NCBI RefSeq assembly: GCF_016583785.1
Contig: NZ_NRRU01000005.1
Location: forward strand, 1 to 64,000
DNA: 64,000 nucleotides
From: Rubrivivax gelatinosus
GTDB lineage: Bacteria > Pseudomonadota > Gammaproteobacteria > Burkholderiales > Burkholderiaceae_C
Direction: 5' to 3'
In this document: piece after piece, positions 51,799 to 60,137 of the stretch
How the letters are laid out: every line of letters starts with the position of its first letter
How positions within the stretch are numbered: position 1 is the stretch's first letter
Made by a program: the position numbers and the translations under genes
Notes under the pieces: model-generated
Databases searched by the model: none
What the model saw: the letters and a program-made list of their open reading frames with translations, nothing else
What the model was told of the DNA's origin: nothing

Positions 51799-52776
51799 AT
51801 GCCTGACGACGATCAAATTCCGCCCGAATCCGGTGCGGAGCCCGCGAACCTGCCGCCTGCCGCACCTGCGGCCGATGCGGCCCCGGAGGTGGCGACCGAA
51901 CCCGTTGCCCAGCCTGAGGGCGAAGCCGTGCCCGAGGCCGAAGCCGAAGCCGATGCGCCGGCACCGGCCGAGGCCGCTGGCGCCAAGGCCGTGCCCGAGC
52001 TGTCGCCGGCGGAGTGCGCCGCGCGCCTGGCCGAGCTCTTCCCGGCCCTGTTCGGTGCTGCGCCCAAGCCACTGAAGCTGCGCATCCAGGCCGACATCCA
52101 GCAGCGCGCGCCGGGCATCTTCACGCGCCGCACGCTGTCGGTATTCCTGCACCGCCACACGACGTCCAACGCCTATCTGAGCGCGCTGACGCGCTCCGAG
52201 CAGCGTTTCGACCTCGACGGCCAGCCCGCCGGCGAGCTGAGCGCCGAACACCGCGAGCTCGCGACCGCCGAACTGGCGCGCCGCCGCGGTGTGCACGAGC
52301 AACGCCGCGCCGCCGAACGTGCTGCCGCGCGTGCCGCCGAGGCCCAGAGCCGCGAGCAGCAGAACGCCGAGCACGAAGCGCGGCGCGAACGTGCCGGGCT
52401 GCTGCGTGCCTTCGAGACGACGACGCTGACGCGCGCCAACTTCTGCGCCTTGAAGGGCATCGCCGACGCCGAACTCGACGCCGTGCTCGAACGCGCGCGC
52501 CAGGAACGGGCCGAACGCCCGGCTTTGCCGCCGCGTGACGCCCATCCGGGCCGTCCCGACAATCGGCCTGAGCGCCGCGGCCAGCGGCCGCAAGGCCACG
52601 ACCGCCGCCCCGGCGGCCCGCGGCCCGAAGGCGGCGAACGCCCCGATCGTGGCCCGCGCCCTCAGGGTGAACGACGTGCCGAAGGCGCACCGGCCGACGG
52701 TGCACCGCGTCCCAAGGGTCCGCGTCCCGAACGTGGCCCGCGCCCCGAAGGCCAGGGCCGGCCGCCCAAGCGCTGA
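51799..52776 (+). CDS. ProQ/FinO-family RNA chaperone with long low-complexity tails
   Basis: The 325-residue product has a Pro/Ala/Glu-rich N-terminal tail (1-67), a ProQ/FinO domain (about 68-175: PAECAARLAELFPALFG, PLKLRIQADIQQRAPGIFTRRTLSVFLHRHTTSNAYL), a charged helix rich in Arg/Ala/Glu (175-240) and an Arg/Pro/Gly-rich tail (240-325) with repeated RPEG-type units (GPRPEGGERPDRGPRPQGERR style). ProQ-type proteins bind structured sRNAs and mRNA ends. The ProQ core is complete. The Arg-rich tail could mediate RNA binding or phase-separated assembly (inference). Confidence 0.9.
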   Translation: MPDDDQIPPESGAEPANLPPAAPAADAAPEVATEPVAQPEGEAVPEAEAEADAPAPAEAAGAKAVPELSPAECAARLAELFPALFGAAPKPLKLRIQADIQQRAPGIFTRRTLSVFLHRHTTSNAYLSALTRSEQRFDLDGQPAGELSAEHRELATAELARRRGVHEQRRAAERAAARAAEAQSREQQNAEHEARRERAGLLRAFETTTLTRANFCALKGIADAELDAVLERARQERAERPALPPRDAHPGRPDNRPERRGQRPQGHDRRPGGPRPEGGERPDRGPRPQGERRAEGAPADGAPRPKGPRPERGPRPEGQGRPPKR

Positions 52777-52780
52777 CAGC

Positions 52781-52803
52781 CGCGGCGCCCCGGCGCCGCG
52801 CTT
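52781..52803. terminator. Hairpin between ProQ-family and M16 genes
   Basis: CGCGGCGC (52781-52788) pairs with GCGCCGCG (52793-52800) around a short CCCG loop, followed by CTTT. It lies 5 bases after the ProQ-family stop and just past the M16 stop, so it could serve both convergent genes. Confidence 0.5.
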
Positions 52804-54093
52804 TCAGGACGACGCGAGGATCGTGCGCACGCGCTCGCCGGCGGCACGCGGCAGTTCGCCGGCGAGCGCGATCGTCGGCCCGGCGGCGAGCAAACGTTCG
52901 AACGCCGCACGCACCGTCTCGGCCGGCACCGCGGCGATCGTCGAGCACCACTCGGCGCTGTCGCGCACGCGGCCGATCGCGTACAGGTCCAGCACCGCGT
53001 CTTCCAGGCGCCGGTACGGGCGCTCGTGCGAGCGCAGCCGGCGCACCTCGAGCTGCGCCTTGGCGCGCTCCAGATCCTCGGCCTCGACACGCTGGGCCTG
53101 GGTCTTCAGCAGCTTGAGGGTTTCGGCCAGCAGTTCGTCCAGCTGCTCGGGCGCGGTCGAGGCCTCGACGACGAACTGGCCGGCGATGTCGAGTACGTCG
53201 GCCGAACAGGCGGTGTAGTAGGCCAGGCCGCGCTGCTCGCGGATGCGGTCCATCAGCGGCGAGCTCATGCCTTCGCCGAAGACCGCGGCCGCCAGAACCC
53301 CGGCCGGACAGCCGGCCGACAGCCCCGGCAGCGGGAAACCCAGCACCAGGTGCGCCTGGCTGCTGCCCGACAGGCGCTTGGTCGCGACGCCGCCGGCATA
53401 GACCGGCGCGGCGACCAGGTTCTCGCTGCCGGCCGGCATGCTGCCGAAGGCGGCGGTGACGGCGGCTTCGAAAGCCGGCACGTCGATGTCGCCGGCGGCA
53501 CCGACGACGACGTTGGCGCCGGTGTACTGGCGGCGCAGGTAGTCGACGAGCGCGTCGCGCGTGAAACGTTCGATGTTGCGCCGCGGCCCGATCACCGACT
53601 GCGCCAGCGCATGCGTGCCCCAGCAGGCCTTGTCGAAGAGCTTGAACGCGGTCGACAGCGGGTCGTCCTCGTCCTCGGTGCATTCGTGCAGCAGCACCTG
53701 GCGCTCGCGCTCCAGCTCCTCGGCCGGGAAGGTGGGGTGGCGCACCAGGTCGGCGAGCATGTCCACCAGCTGCGGCAGGTCGCCGGGGCGGCCGTGCATC
53801 GTGTAGCCGGTGTGGTCCTTGTCGGTGTGGGCGTTGACCTCGGCACCCAGGCGCTCGGCGTCCAGGTTGATGCGGCGCGCGTCGCGCATCAGCGTGCCCT
53901 TGAACACCATGTGCTCGACGAAGTGGCTGATGCCGTTGTCGAGCCGGCTCTCGTGCGCGCTGCCGCTGCGCACGAAGACGCCGATGCTGGCGGTGTGCAC
54001 GTGCGGCATGCGGATGGTGACGATGCGCACGCCGTTGGCGAGCGTGGCGACGCGGGTGTCGTCGCGGGAGGTGTCGATACGGGAGACGGGCAT
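52804..54093 (-). CDS. M16 family zinc metalloprotease (pitrilysin type)
   Basis: The 429-residue product carries the inverted zinc motif HFVEH at 57-61 and a third ligand E137 exactly 76 residues after the second histidine. The N-terminal MPP/insulinase-like domain is followed by the R/Y-containing C-terminal M16 domain (EQRGLAYYTACSADVLD, ERAKAQLEVRRLRSHE). The whole HxxEH-x76-E signature is present, so it is catalytically competent. ATG 54093 was used; an ATG at 54126 would add 11 residues. Closest to YmxG/PqqL-style bacterial processing peptidases. Confidence 0.92.
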   Translation of the reverse strand: MPVSRIDTSRDDTRVATLANGVRIVTIRMPHVHTASIGVFVRSGSAHESRLDNGISHFVEHMVFKGTLMRDARRINLDAERLGAEVNAHTDKDHTGYTMHGRPGDLPQLVDMLADLVRHPTFPAEELERERQVLLHECTEDEDDPLSTAFKLFDKACWGTHALAQSVIGPRRNIERFTRDALVDYLRRQYTGANVVVGAAGDIDVPAFEAAVTAAFGSMPAGSENLVAAPVYAGGVATKRLSGSSQAHLVLGFPLPGLSAGCPAGVLAAAVFGEGMSSPLMDRIREQRGLAYYTACSADVLDIAGQFVVEASTAPEQLDELLAETLKLLKTQAQRVEAEDLERAKAQLEVRRLRSHERPYRRLEDAVLDLYAIGRVRDSAEWCSTIAAVPAETVRAAFERLLAAGPTIALAGELPRAAGERVRTILASS

Positions 54094-54333
54094 GCGGCAA
54101 AAAACGGGAGCGCGGTCGGCGAGCATAGGCCAAGCGCAGGGCCGGCGTCGCCGGGCCGGGCCGCCGGCGGCAGCCACCACCGACCGGTCTGCATTGCTGC
54201 CCGCGCCGATCAGCCGGACCCGACATCCGACCACCAGCCTCGTGCATCGGCTCGCCGCCGGCAGCCGCGTTGGCCCCGGAGTAGGCTGGCCGGACCGACA
54301 TGAGTCGGGAAAGCCCCATGAGCCAGTTGTCTG

Positions 54334-55095
54334 ATGTCCGATAAGCTGAAACCGATGTTGACCGCCAGCCACGACCCGATGCCCAGCCGCCGCCGCCTGC
54401 GCTCTCTGGCCGACGGTGTCGTCGAAGCGCTGGTCGATCGCATCCGCAGCGGCCGCATCCCGACGGGTGACCGGCTGCCCACCGAATCGGCGCTGGTCGC
54501 GGAGTTCGGCGTCAGCCGCACCGTCGTGCGCGAGGCGATCTCCAAGCTCCAGGCCGGCAGCCTGGTCGAGACGCGCCACGGCATCGGCAGCTTCGTGCGG
54601 GCCGCGGGCGAGGGTGCGGCCTACCAGGTGCGGCCCGACCAGCTCGAGACGCTGCAGGACGTGATCGCCGTGCTCGAGCTGCGCATCGCCGTCGAGACCG
54701 AAGCCGCCGGGCTCGCCGCCCTGCGCCGGGACGACGGGAACATCAGCGTCATGCGCAAAACGATCGCCGACTTCGATGCCGCGGTCGAAGAAGGCGGCGA
54801 CGCCGTCGGTGCCGACTTCGCCTTCCACCGCGAGCTTGCCCGGGCGACGCGCAACCCGCATTTCGAGAACCTGTTCGCCGCGCTCGGCACCGGCGCGATC
54901 CCGCGTGCGCGCCTGCCGGGCACGGTGCCGGACGCCGAGCAACAGGCCTATCTGCGCCGCGTCAACGTCGAACACACGAGCATCGTCGACGCCATCGCCG
55001 CGGGCGACGCCGACGCCGCTCGCGCCGCGATGCGCACCCATCTCGCCAACAGCCGCGAACGCCGCCGCCGCGCCGCGGCCGCCGCCGGCGGCTGA
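54334..55095 (+). CDS. GntR family (FadR subfamily) transcriptional regulator
   Basis: The 253-residue product has an N-terminal winged helix (LADGVVEALVDRIRSG, TESALVAEFGVSRTVVREAISKLQAGSLVETRHGIGSFV) and a C-terminal FadR-type (FCD) all-helical ligand domain with HREL/HTS metal-ligand-like residues (FAFHRELARATRNPHFE, VNVEHTSIVDAI). It probably controls the adjacent glycerate 2-kinase gene, 1 base downstream, and responds to a small acid. The start is ATG 54334, which follows an SD-poor sequence. Confidence 0.9.
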   Translation: MSDKLKPMLTASHDPMPSRRRLRSLADGVVEALVDRIRSGRIPTGDRLPTESALVAEFGVSRTVVREAISKLQAGSLVETRHGIGSFVRAAGEGAAYQVRPDQLETLQDVIAVLELRIAVETEAAGLAALRRDDGNISVMRKTIADFDAAVEEGGDAVGADFAFHRELARATRNPHFENLFAALGTGAIPRARLPGTVPDAEQQAYLRRVNVEHTSIVDAIAAGDADAARAAMRTHLANSRERRRRAAAAAGG

Positions 55096-55096
55096 C

Positions 55097-56398
55097 GTGA
55101 ACACGCCCGACCCCCGGCAGGACCCGCGCGCCTTTCTGCGTGCGCTCTACGACGCCGCAGTGCGGCGGGCGCTGCCCGAGTTCGTCATCGCGCCCTTCCT
55201 GCCGCCACCGCCGCGTGGGCGCACGCTGGTGCTGGGCGCCGGCAAGGCCGGCGGCGCGATGGCCGCGGCGGTCGACGCGCTCTGGCCGGCCGACGCGCCG
55301 CTGTCGGGCCTGGTCGTCACGCGTTACGGCCATGTGCCGCCGGCCTACCGCAGCAGCGGCGGCCGCATCGAGCTGGTCGAAGCCGCGCACCCCGTGCCCG
55401 ACGCTGCCGGCCGCGCCGCGGCGGCGCGCATCGCCGGCCTGGCGCAAGGCCTGGGCCCGGACGACCTGGTGCTGGCGCTGATCTCCGGCGGCGGCTCGGC
55501 GCTGCTGTCGCTGCCGGCGCCGGGGCTGAGGCTGGAAGACAAGCAGGCGATCAACCGCGCGCTGCTGCTGAGCGGCGCCTCGATCGGCGAGATGAACTGC
55601 GTGCGCAAGCACCTCTCGGCGATCAAGGGCGGGCGCCTGGCAGCGCTGGCGGCACCGGCGCCGCTGTGCTCGCTGCTGATCAGCGACGTGCCGGGCGACG
55701 ACCCGGGCGTCATCGCCAGCGGCCCGACCGTGCCCGACGCGACGAGTTGCGCCGACGCGCTGGCGATCTGCCGGCGCTACCGCCTGGACCTGCCGCCGGC
55801 CGCGCGCGAAGGCCTGGATAGCGGCGCCTTCGAGACACCCAAACCCGGCGACGCCTGTTTCGCCGGCCAGACCCTGCACCTGATCGCAACACCGCAGCAA
55901 AGCCTGGAAGCCGCCGCCACGCTGGCGCGTGCCGCCGGTGTAGAGGCCCACGTGCTGAGCGACGAAATCGAAGGCGAGAGCCGCGAGGTCGGCAAGGTGC
56001 ACGCGGCGCTGGCGCGTGCCGTCGCGCGCCGTGGCCAGCCCTTCGCCCGGCCCTGCGTGCTGCTGTCGGGCGGCGAGACCACCGTGACGATCAGGAACAA
56101 GGGCGGCCGCGGCGGCCGCGCCGGCGAGTTCCTGCTCGGCTGCGCGCTCGCGCTGCAGGGCGAGCCCGGCGTGCACGCGCTCGCCGCCGACACCGACGGC
56201 ATCGACGGCGTCGAGGACAACGCCGGCGCCGTCGTCACCCCCGACACGCTGGCGCGCGCCGCGGCGCTGGGGCTGCGCCCCGCCGAGGCGCTGGACCTGC
56301 ACGACAGCTACCCGCTGTTCGAGGCCCTGGGCGACCTGCTCGTCACCGGGCCCAGCTACACCAACGTCAACGACTTCCGGGCGCTGCTGGTCGTCTGA
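55097..56398 (+). CDS. Glycerate 2-kinase (GckA/TtuD, MOFRL family)
   Basis: The 433-residue product matches the glycerate 2-kinase/MOFRL family: RGRTLVLGAGKAGGAMAAAV, EAAHPVPDAAGRAAA, LALISGGGSALLSLPAPGL, LCSLLISDVPGDDPGVIASGPT and the C-terminal MOFRL DTDGIDGVEDNAGAVV. It phosphorylates glycerate to 2-phosphoglycerate in the tartronate or glyoxylate route, consistent with the GntR regulator and the beta-hydroxyacid dehydrogenase at 1649 (inference). It starts at GTG 55097, 1 base after the GntR stop. Confidence 0.92.
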   Translation: MNTPDPRQDPRAFLRALYDAAVRRALPEFVIAPFLPPPPRGRTLVLGAGKAGGAMAAAVDALWPADAPLSGLVVTRYGHVPPAYRSSGGRIELVEAAHPVPDAAGRAAAARIAGLAQGLGPDDLVLALISGGGSALLSLPAPGLRLEDKQAINRALLLSGASIGEMNCVRKHLSAIKGGRLAALAAPAPLCSLLISDVPGDDPGVIASGPTVPDATSCADALAICRRYRLDLPPAAREGLDSGAFETPKPGDACFAGQTLHLIATPQQSLEAAATLARAAGVEAHVLSDEIEGESREVGKVHAALARAVARRGQPFARPCVLLSGGETTVTIRNKGGRGGRAGEFLLGCALALQGEPGVHALAADTDGIDGVEDNAGAVVTPDTLARAAALGLRPAEALDLHDSYPLFEALGDLLVTGPSYTNVNDFRALLVV

Positions 56399-56409
56399 GA
56401 AGCAGCGAT

Positions 56410-56429
56410 GCGGCGGCTCCTGCCGCCGC
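56410..56429. terminator. Hairpin after the glycerate kinase gene
   Basis: GCGGCGGC (56410-56417), loop TCCT, GCCGCCGC (56422-56429) is a perfect 8-bp stem 11 bases after the stop. No T-run follows, so termination efficiency is unclear. Confidence 0.45.
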
Positions 56430-56572
56430 GTGACGACCGGCCGTGCCGGCCTCCGCACAGACCCGGGCATCGCGGGCAAGCCCGGATGCCGCCTGCGCTC
56501 CGCTGATGCGTAATGCCGGGCGCCGCCTGCCGGACCGCCGCCGCGGCGAACCACGACCACGAGGAGGAAACG

Positions 56573-57514
56573 ATGAAGCCGAGCCCGCGCATCCGTGTTC
56601 GCTGTGCGTCGCTGCTGATCGCCGCAGCCGCGGCGCTCCTGCCGGCCGCAGCCAGCGCCGACACCTACACCCAGACGCGCTACCCCATCGTGCTGGTGCA
56701 CGGCATGCTGGGTTTCGGCGCCATCGGCCCGGTCGACTACTTCTACGGCGTGCCGGCGGCGCTGCGTTCCGGCGGTGCGCTCGTCTACACGCCGTCGGTG
56801 TCGGCGCTGGAAAGCAGCGAGGCGCGCGGCGAGCAACTGCTGGCCCAGCTGCGTCAGCTGCAGGCGGCCTACGGCTACCGCAAGTTCAACCTCGTCGGTC
56901 ACAGCCACGGCGGCCCGACCGCACGCTACGTGGCCGCGGTGGCACCCGAGCTGGTGGCCTCGGTGACGACCGTCGGCTCGCCGCACACCGGCTCGCCGGT
57001 GGCCGACGGCATCCAGGCACTGGCCGAAGCGACCGGCCTGACCCGGCTGGTGGCCGCCATCGTCGACGCGCTCGGCGTCGTGATCTCTTGGATCTCGGGT
57101 GCGTCGCAGCTGCCGCAGGACGCGCTGGGCTCGCTCACCTCGCTGAACAGCGCCGGCGCGGCCGCGTTCAACACTCGCTTCCCGCAAGGTGCGCCGACGA
57201 CGAGCTGCGGCCAGGGCCCGGCCAGCGTCAACGGCGTGCGCTACTACTCGGCCGGCGGCACCAGCGTCGTCACCAACATCCTCGACCCCGGCGACGCCTT
57301 CCTGGCGCTGGGTGCGGCCTTCTTCGGCGGCCAGGCCAACGACGGCTTGGTGGGCCGCTGCTCCTCGCACTGGGGCATGGTGCTGCGTGACGACTACGGC
57401 TGGAACCACCTCGACGAGGTCAACCAGGCGCTGGGCCTGCGCAACCTGTTCGCGTCGGACCCGGTGGCGTTCTACCGCAGCCAGGCCAACCGGCTGAAGC
57501 AGGCCGGGCTGTGA
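56573..57514 (+). CDS. lipA: Secreted triacylglycerol lipase (family I.1/I.2)
   Basis: The 313-residue product has a signal peptide (29 residues, ASA|D) and the Burkholderia/Pseudomonas lipase blocks: YPIVLVHGMLGFG, nucleophile S111 in LVGHSHGGPTARYVA, NDGLVGRCSSHWG with the catalytic His, and the C-terminal HLDEVNQALGLRNLF. These match lipases that need a specific foldase, and the next gene encodes it. GAGGAGG lies 6 bases before the ATG. Secretion is probably by a type II system. Confidence 0.95.
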   Translation: MKPSPRIRVRCASLLIAAAAALLPAAASADTYTQTRYPIVLVHGMLGFGAIGPVDYFYGVPAALRSGGALVYTPSVSALESSEARGEQLLAQLRQLQAAYGYRKFNLVGHSHGGPTARYVAAVAPELVASVTTVGSPHTGSPVADGIQALAEATGLTRLVAAIVDALGVVISWISGASQLPQDALGSLTSLNSAGAAAFNTRFPQGAPTTSCGQGPASVNGVRYYSAGGTSVVTNILDPGDAFLALGAAFFGGQANDGLVGRCSSHWGMVLRDDYGWNHLDEVNQALGLRNLFASDPVAFYRSQANRLKQAGL

Positions 57515-58386
57515 GCGGCGGCGCGCCAGCGCGCGCTGCGCTGGCCCTGGGTGCCGCAGCGCTGGCCGTGCTGTCGGTGACGGCGCTGGGCTGGCGCCCC
57601 GGCACCCAGACCCGCGACGCGGCGGCGGCGCCCGGCGTCGCGCCGACGGCGGCGCCGGTGGCCGCGGCTGCCCGGCCCCCGCCCGTGCTGCGGCCGGAGC
57701 TGCCGCCGGACTTCGTGAGCTGGCTGCTGCAGCACAGCGCGCTGCGCGGCAGCACGCGCGATGGCGGCTGGGGCACGGCCGCTGGCGGCCGGCTGCAGCC
57801 TTCGCGCGAGCTGCGCCGGCTTTTCGACCATTTGCTGCAGCTGGAGGGCCAGGTGCCGGTCGACACGATCGGTGCGTGGCTGCAGCAGATGGCACGCGCC
57901 GAACTGCAGCCCGAGGTGGCGGCCGAAGTCGGGCGTATCTGGCAGGCCTATCTCGGCCTGCTGGCCGCTCCGGTGCGTACGCCACCGCGGCTGGACGACC
58001 CGGCCGCCATCGCCGCGGCACTGGACGAGCGCCACCGCCAGCGGGTGCAGTGGCTGGGGCCGGCCTGGGCTCACGCCTTCTACGGCGACGAGGAGGCGGC
58101 GATCCGCCAGACGCTGGCCGGCCCGGTGGCAGCGGACCCGCCGCAGCTGATCGACCGTAGCCGGCTCGACGCTGCCGCGCTGCAGCGCCTGGTCGAACTC
58201 GATGCCGAGCAGGCGCGCTGGCAGCAGCGCATCGCCGACGCGCGTGCCGATCTCGAGCGCATGCGCCAGGCGCCGGAACTCAGCGCGCTGCAGCGCGCCG
58301 AAGCGGCCGAGCGCCTGGTCAGCGAACGGTTCGAAGCCGGCGGCGAGCGGCTGCGGGCTCGCGCGCTGCTGCGGCTCGCGCCCTGA
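57511..58386 (+). CDS. lif: Lipase-specific foldase Lif
   Basis: The 291-residue product has a membrane anchor near the N-terminus, an Ala/Pro-rich linker (to about 60) and the Lif core with the diagnostic RxxFD motif RRLFD (102-106), then long helices wrapping the lipase. GTG 57511 overlaps the lipA stop (GTGA), a conserved lipA-lif coupling. Lif folds the periplasmic lipase before secretion. The chaperone is about 50 residues shorter than the Pseudomonas LipB/Lif type (near 340). Confidence 0.92.
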   Translation: MSGGAPARAALALGAAALAVLSVTALGWRPGTQTRDAAAAPGVAPTAAPVAAAARPPPVLRPELPPDFVSWLLQHSALRGSTRDGGWGTAAGGRLQPSRELRRLFDHLLQLEGQVPVDTIGAWLQQMARAELQPEVAAEVGRIWQAYLGLLAAPVRTPPRLDDPAAIAAALDERHRQRVQWLGPAWAHAFYGDEEAAIRQTLAGPVAADPPQLIDRSRLDAAALQRLVELDAEQARWQQRIADARADLERMRQAPELSALQRAEAAERLVSERFEAGGERLRARALLRLAP

Positions 58387-58498
58387 GCCGGCTACGGCGG
58401 TCGCCGGAACACCGTCGCAGCGGCGCCGTACACGGCGCTCGTGGTCGATGTTTCACGCTCCGGCCGACCTTGTTTGCGCATCGTGGTGTCGCAGCACG

Positions 58499-58504
58499 GA
58501 TAAT
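58499..58504 (+). promoter_or_regulatory. Possible -10 element before the 110-residue protein gene
   Basis: GATAAT ends 6 bases before the ATG (58511). TTGCGC at 58474-58479 is a weak -35 with a 19-base spacer. A leaderless transcript is likely. Confidence 0.35.
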
Positions 58505-58510
58505 CCACGG

Positions 58511-58843
58511 ATGAAACAGACCGATTTGCTTGCCGTCCACCAGCAGGAGCCGCTGGCGGCCCGCTGGTTCAGCCTCGCCAGTTATTGCCTGGAGAGCGGC
58601 TGCAACATCGTCACCTACGCGCCCGACAGCTTCCGCGCCGAAGTCGGCGACGTCGAAGAAGGCCAGTCGCGCCTCACCGGCTTCTTCGAAGCAAAGGTGC
58701 AGGAAGACGGCAGCGCCCGCTGGACCTGGGCCTGGACCGAAGACGACGCGCCCGCCGGCGCCGTGCTCAGCGAAGACGACGGCCGCAGCGAGTCCTGGAC
58801 CCGCGTGCTGTCGGACTGGCGCGAACGGGCCTTCCCGGCCTGA
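58511..58843 (+). CDS. Hypothetical protein (110 residues)
   Basis: The product is acidic and Trp-rich (WTWAWTEDDAPAG, SESWTRVLSDWRERAFPA), with LAARWFSLASYCLESGCNIVTYAP near the N-terminus. No known domain is recognised. It has no Shine-Dalgarno sequence but has a -10-like hexamer 6 bases before the ATG. It is convergent with the LysR gene. Confidence 0.7.
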   Translation: MKQTDLLAVHQQEPLAARWFSLASYCLESGCNIVTYAPDSFRAEVGDVEEGQSRLTGFFEAKVQEDGSARWTWAWTEDDAPAGAVLSEDDGRSESWTRVLSDWRERAFPA

Positions 58844-58859
58844 TCGCGGCCCTCGAGAC

Positions 58860-59999
58860 CTAGCCCGCCTGATCCAGGCCGACGCCGGCCCCCGCGCCTG
58901 AACCGGCGCGCAGCTCCAGCGCGGCCGCCTCGCCGAAACGCAGCGGCGCCAGCGCCTGCGCGGTCGCTTCCTGGGCGGACTTGAAAACCAGGTGCTCGGC
59001 TTCCAGCCGCTCGTACCAGGCGGAGATCTCGACGCACGAAGCCGGCGGGTTGCCGGCTTCGTCGACGCAGCAGGCAGCCAGCAGCTGCTGCTCGGCGTCG
59101 GTGTGGCGCGCGAACAGCTCGGCCACCCAGTCGACGAAGACACGCAGCTTGGTGCTCAGGTGCCGGTTGGGCGGGTAGACCACGTACATCGGCAGCGGGT
59201 CGGTGTCCCAGTCGCACAGCAGCGGCACCAGTTCGCCCGAGTCCATGTGCGGGCGCAGCGTGAAGTACGGGATCTGCACGATGCCCAGGCCGTTGATCGC
59301 CGCGGTCAGGAAGGCGTTGCCGTCGTTGACCGAGAGCCGGTAGCGGCCCTGGACCTCGATGCGTTCGCCGTCGCGGTTGAAGTCGAACGGGAAGTGCCGC
59401 CCGGTCTGCGACGAAAAATAGCTCACCACCCTGTGCTCGCCGCTCTCCAGCTCGCGCGGATGGCGCGGCAGCCCGTGGCGGCGGATGTAGCCGGGCGAGG
59501 CCGCGCAGACGAAGCGCCATGAGCCCACCCGGCGCGCCACCAGCGACGGGTCGGTGATCTCGCCGGCGCGCAGCACGCAGTCGACCTTGTCGCCGACCAG
59601 GTCCACCGGCCGGTCGCTGACGCCCAGGTCGATCTGGATCTCGGGGTACTGCTCGTGGAACTGCGGCAGCGCCGGGATCAGCAGCAGCCGCGCCACCGCG
59701 GACGACACGTCGACCCGGATGCGGCCCTTGGGCGTCACGCGCGCATGCGTCAGCGAGCCTTCGAGCTCGTCCAGGTCGTTCAGCAGCCGGCTGACACGCT
59801 CGTAGTACGCCGCACCGTCGGGCGTGACGGTGACGCGCCGCGTCGTGCGGTTCAGCAGCCTGGTGCGCAACTGCTCCTCCAGCCCCTGGATCAGCCGCGT
59901 GACCGCGGCCTTGGGCAGGCCCATCGAATCGGCGGCCTTGGTGAAGGTGCCGGCTTCGACGACCCGGGTGAAGGCCTGCATCGCGCTGAGCTTGTCCAT
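58860..59999 (-). CDS. LysR-family transcriptional regulator with extended C-terminus
   Basis: The 379-residue product has the LysR N-terminal winged helix (MDKLSAMQAFTRVVEAGTFTKAAD then LPKAAVTRLIQGLEEQLRTRLLNRTTRRV) and a substrate-binding domain. The C-terminal 70-odd residues (DEAGNPPASCVEISAWYERLEAEH...) are an addition absent from typical 300-residue LysRs. ATG 59999 has GGAGA upstream. It is divergent from the degenerate hydrolase gene and the RND pump and probably regulates them; a dyad lies between (60035-60059). Confidence 0.9.
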   Translation of the reverse strand: MDKLSAMQAFTRVVEAGTFTKAADSMGLPKAAVTRLIQGLEEQLRTRLLNRTTRRVTVTPDGAAYYERVSRLLNDLDELEGSLTHARVTPKGRIRVDVSSAVARLLLIPALPQFHEQYPEIQIDLGVSDRPVDLVGDKVDCVLRAGEITDPSLVARRVGSWRFVCAASPGYIRRHGLPRHPRELESGEHRVVSYFSSQTGRHFPFDFNRDGERIEVQGRYRLSVNDGNAFLTAAINGLGIVQIPYFTLRPHMDSGELVPLLCDWDTDPLPMYVVYPPNRHLSTKLRVFVDWVAELFARHTDAEQQLLAACCVDEAGNPPASCVEISAWYERLEAEHLVFKSAQEATAQALAPLRFGEAAALELRAGSGAGAGVGLDQAG

Positions 60000-60034
60000 C
60001 GGTTTTCTCCGGCTGCTGAAGGGGCATTGTTTCA

Positions 60035-60059
60035 TTTGCAGAAAAACTGTGTCTGCCAA
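60035..60059. promoter_or_regulatory. Candidate LysR operator in the divergent region
   Basis: TTTGCAGA (60035-60042) and TCTGCCAA (60052-60059) form an 8-bp inverted repeat with one mismatch around a 9-base spacer. It is 36 bases upstream of the LysR ATG and 79 bases upstream of the hydrolase ATG, the usual place for LysR autoregulation and divergent control. Confidence 0.6.
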
Positions 60060-60137
60060 TCGGCTGTTTATCTCTCGTCAAGCAACGCCTATCGTTCAGT
60101 CCAACGCTGAAAGCCTCGTCTGCCTGCCGTCCACCCG

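Noticed and set aside
54320-54345. TGTCTGATGTCCGATA as a GntR operator over the regulator start
   Set aside because: It has no symmetric half-sites and overlaps the start codon region; too weak to list.
54962-58021. Minus-strand open frame of over 1000 codons opposite glycerate kinase, lipase and Lif
   Set aside because: Low-complexity Arg/Ala/Gly antisense frame; the plus strand holds three recognisable proteins.
58448-58463. ATGTTTCACGCTCCGG as a fourth parS
   Set aside because: Only the left half of the palindrome matches; the right half is lost.
58499-58511. TAATCCACG as a DnaA box next to the 110-residue gene
   Set aside because: Two mismatches, no other boxes nearby; better explained as a -10 element.
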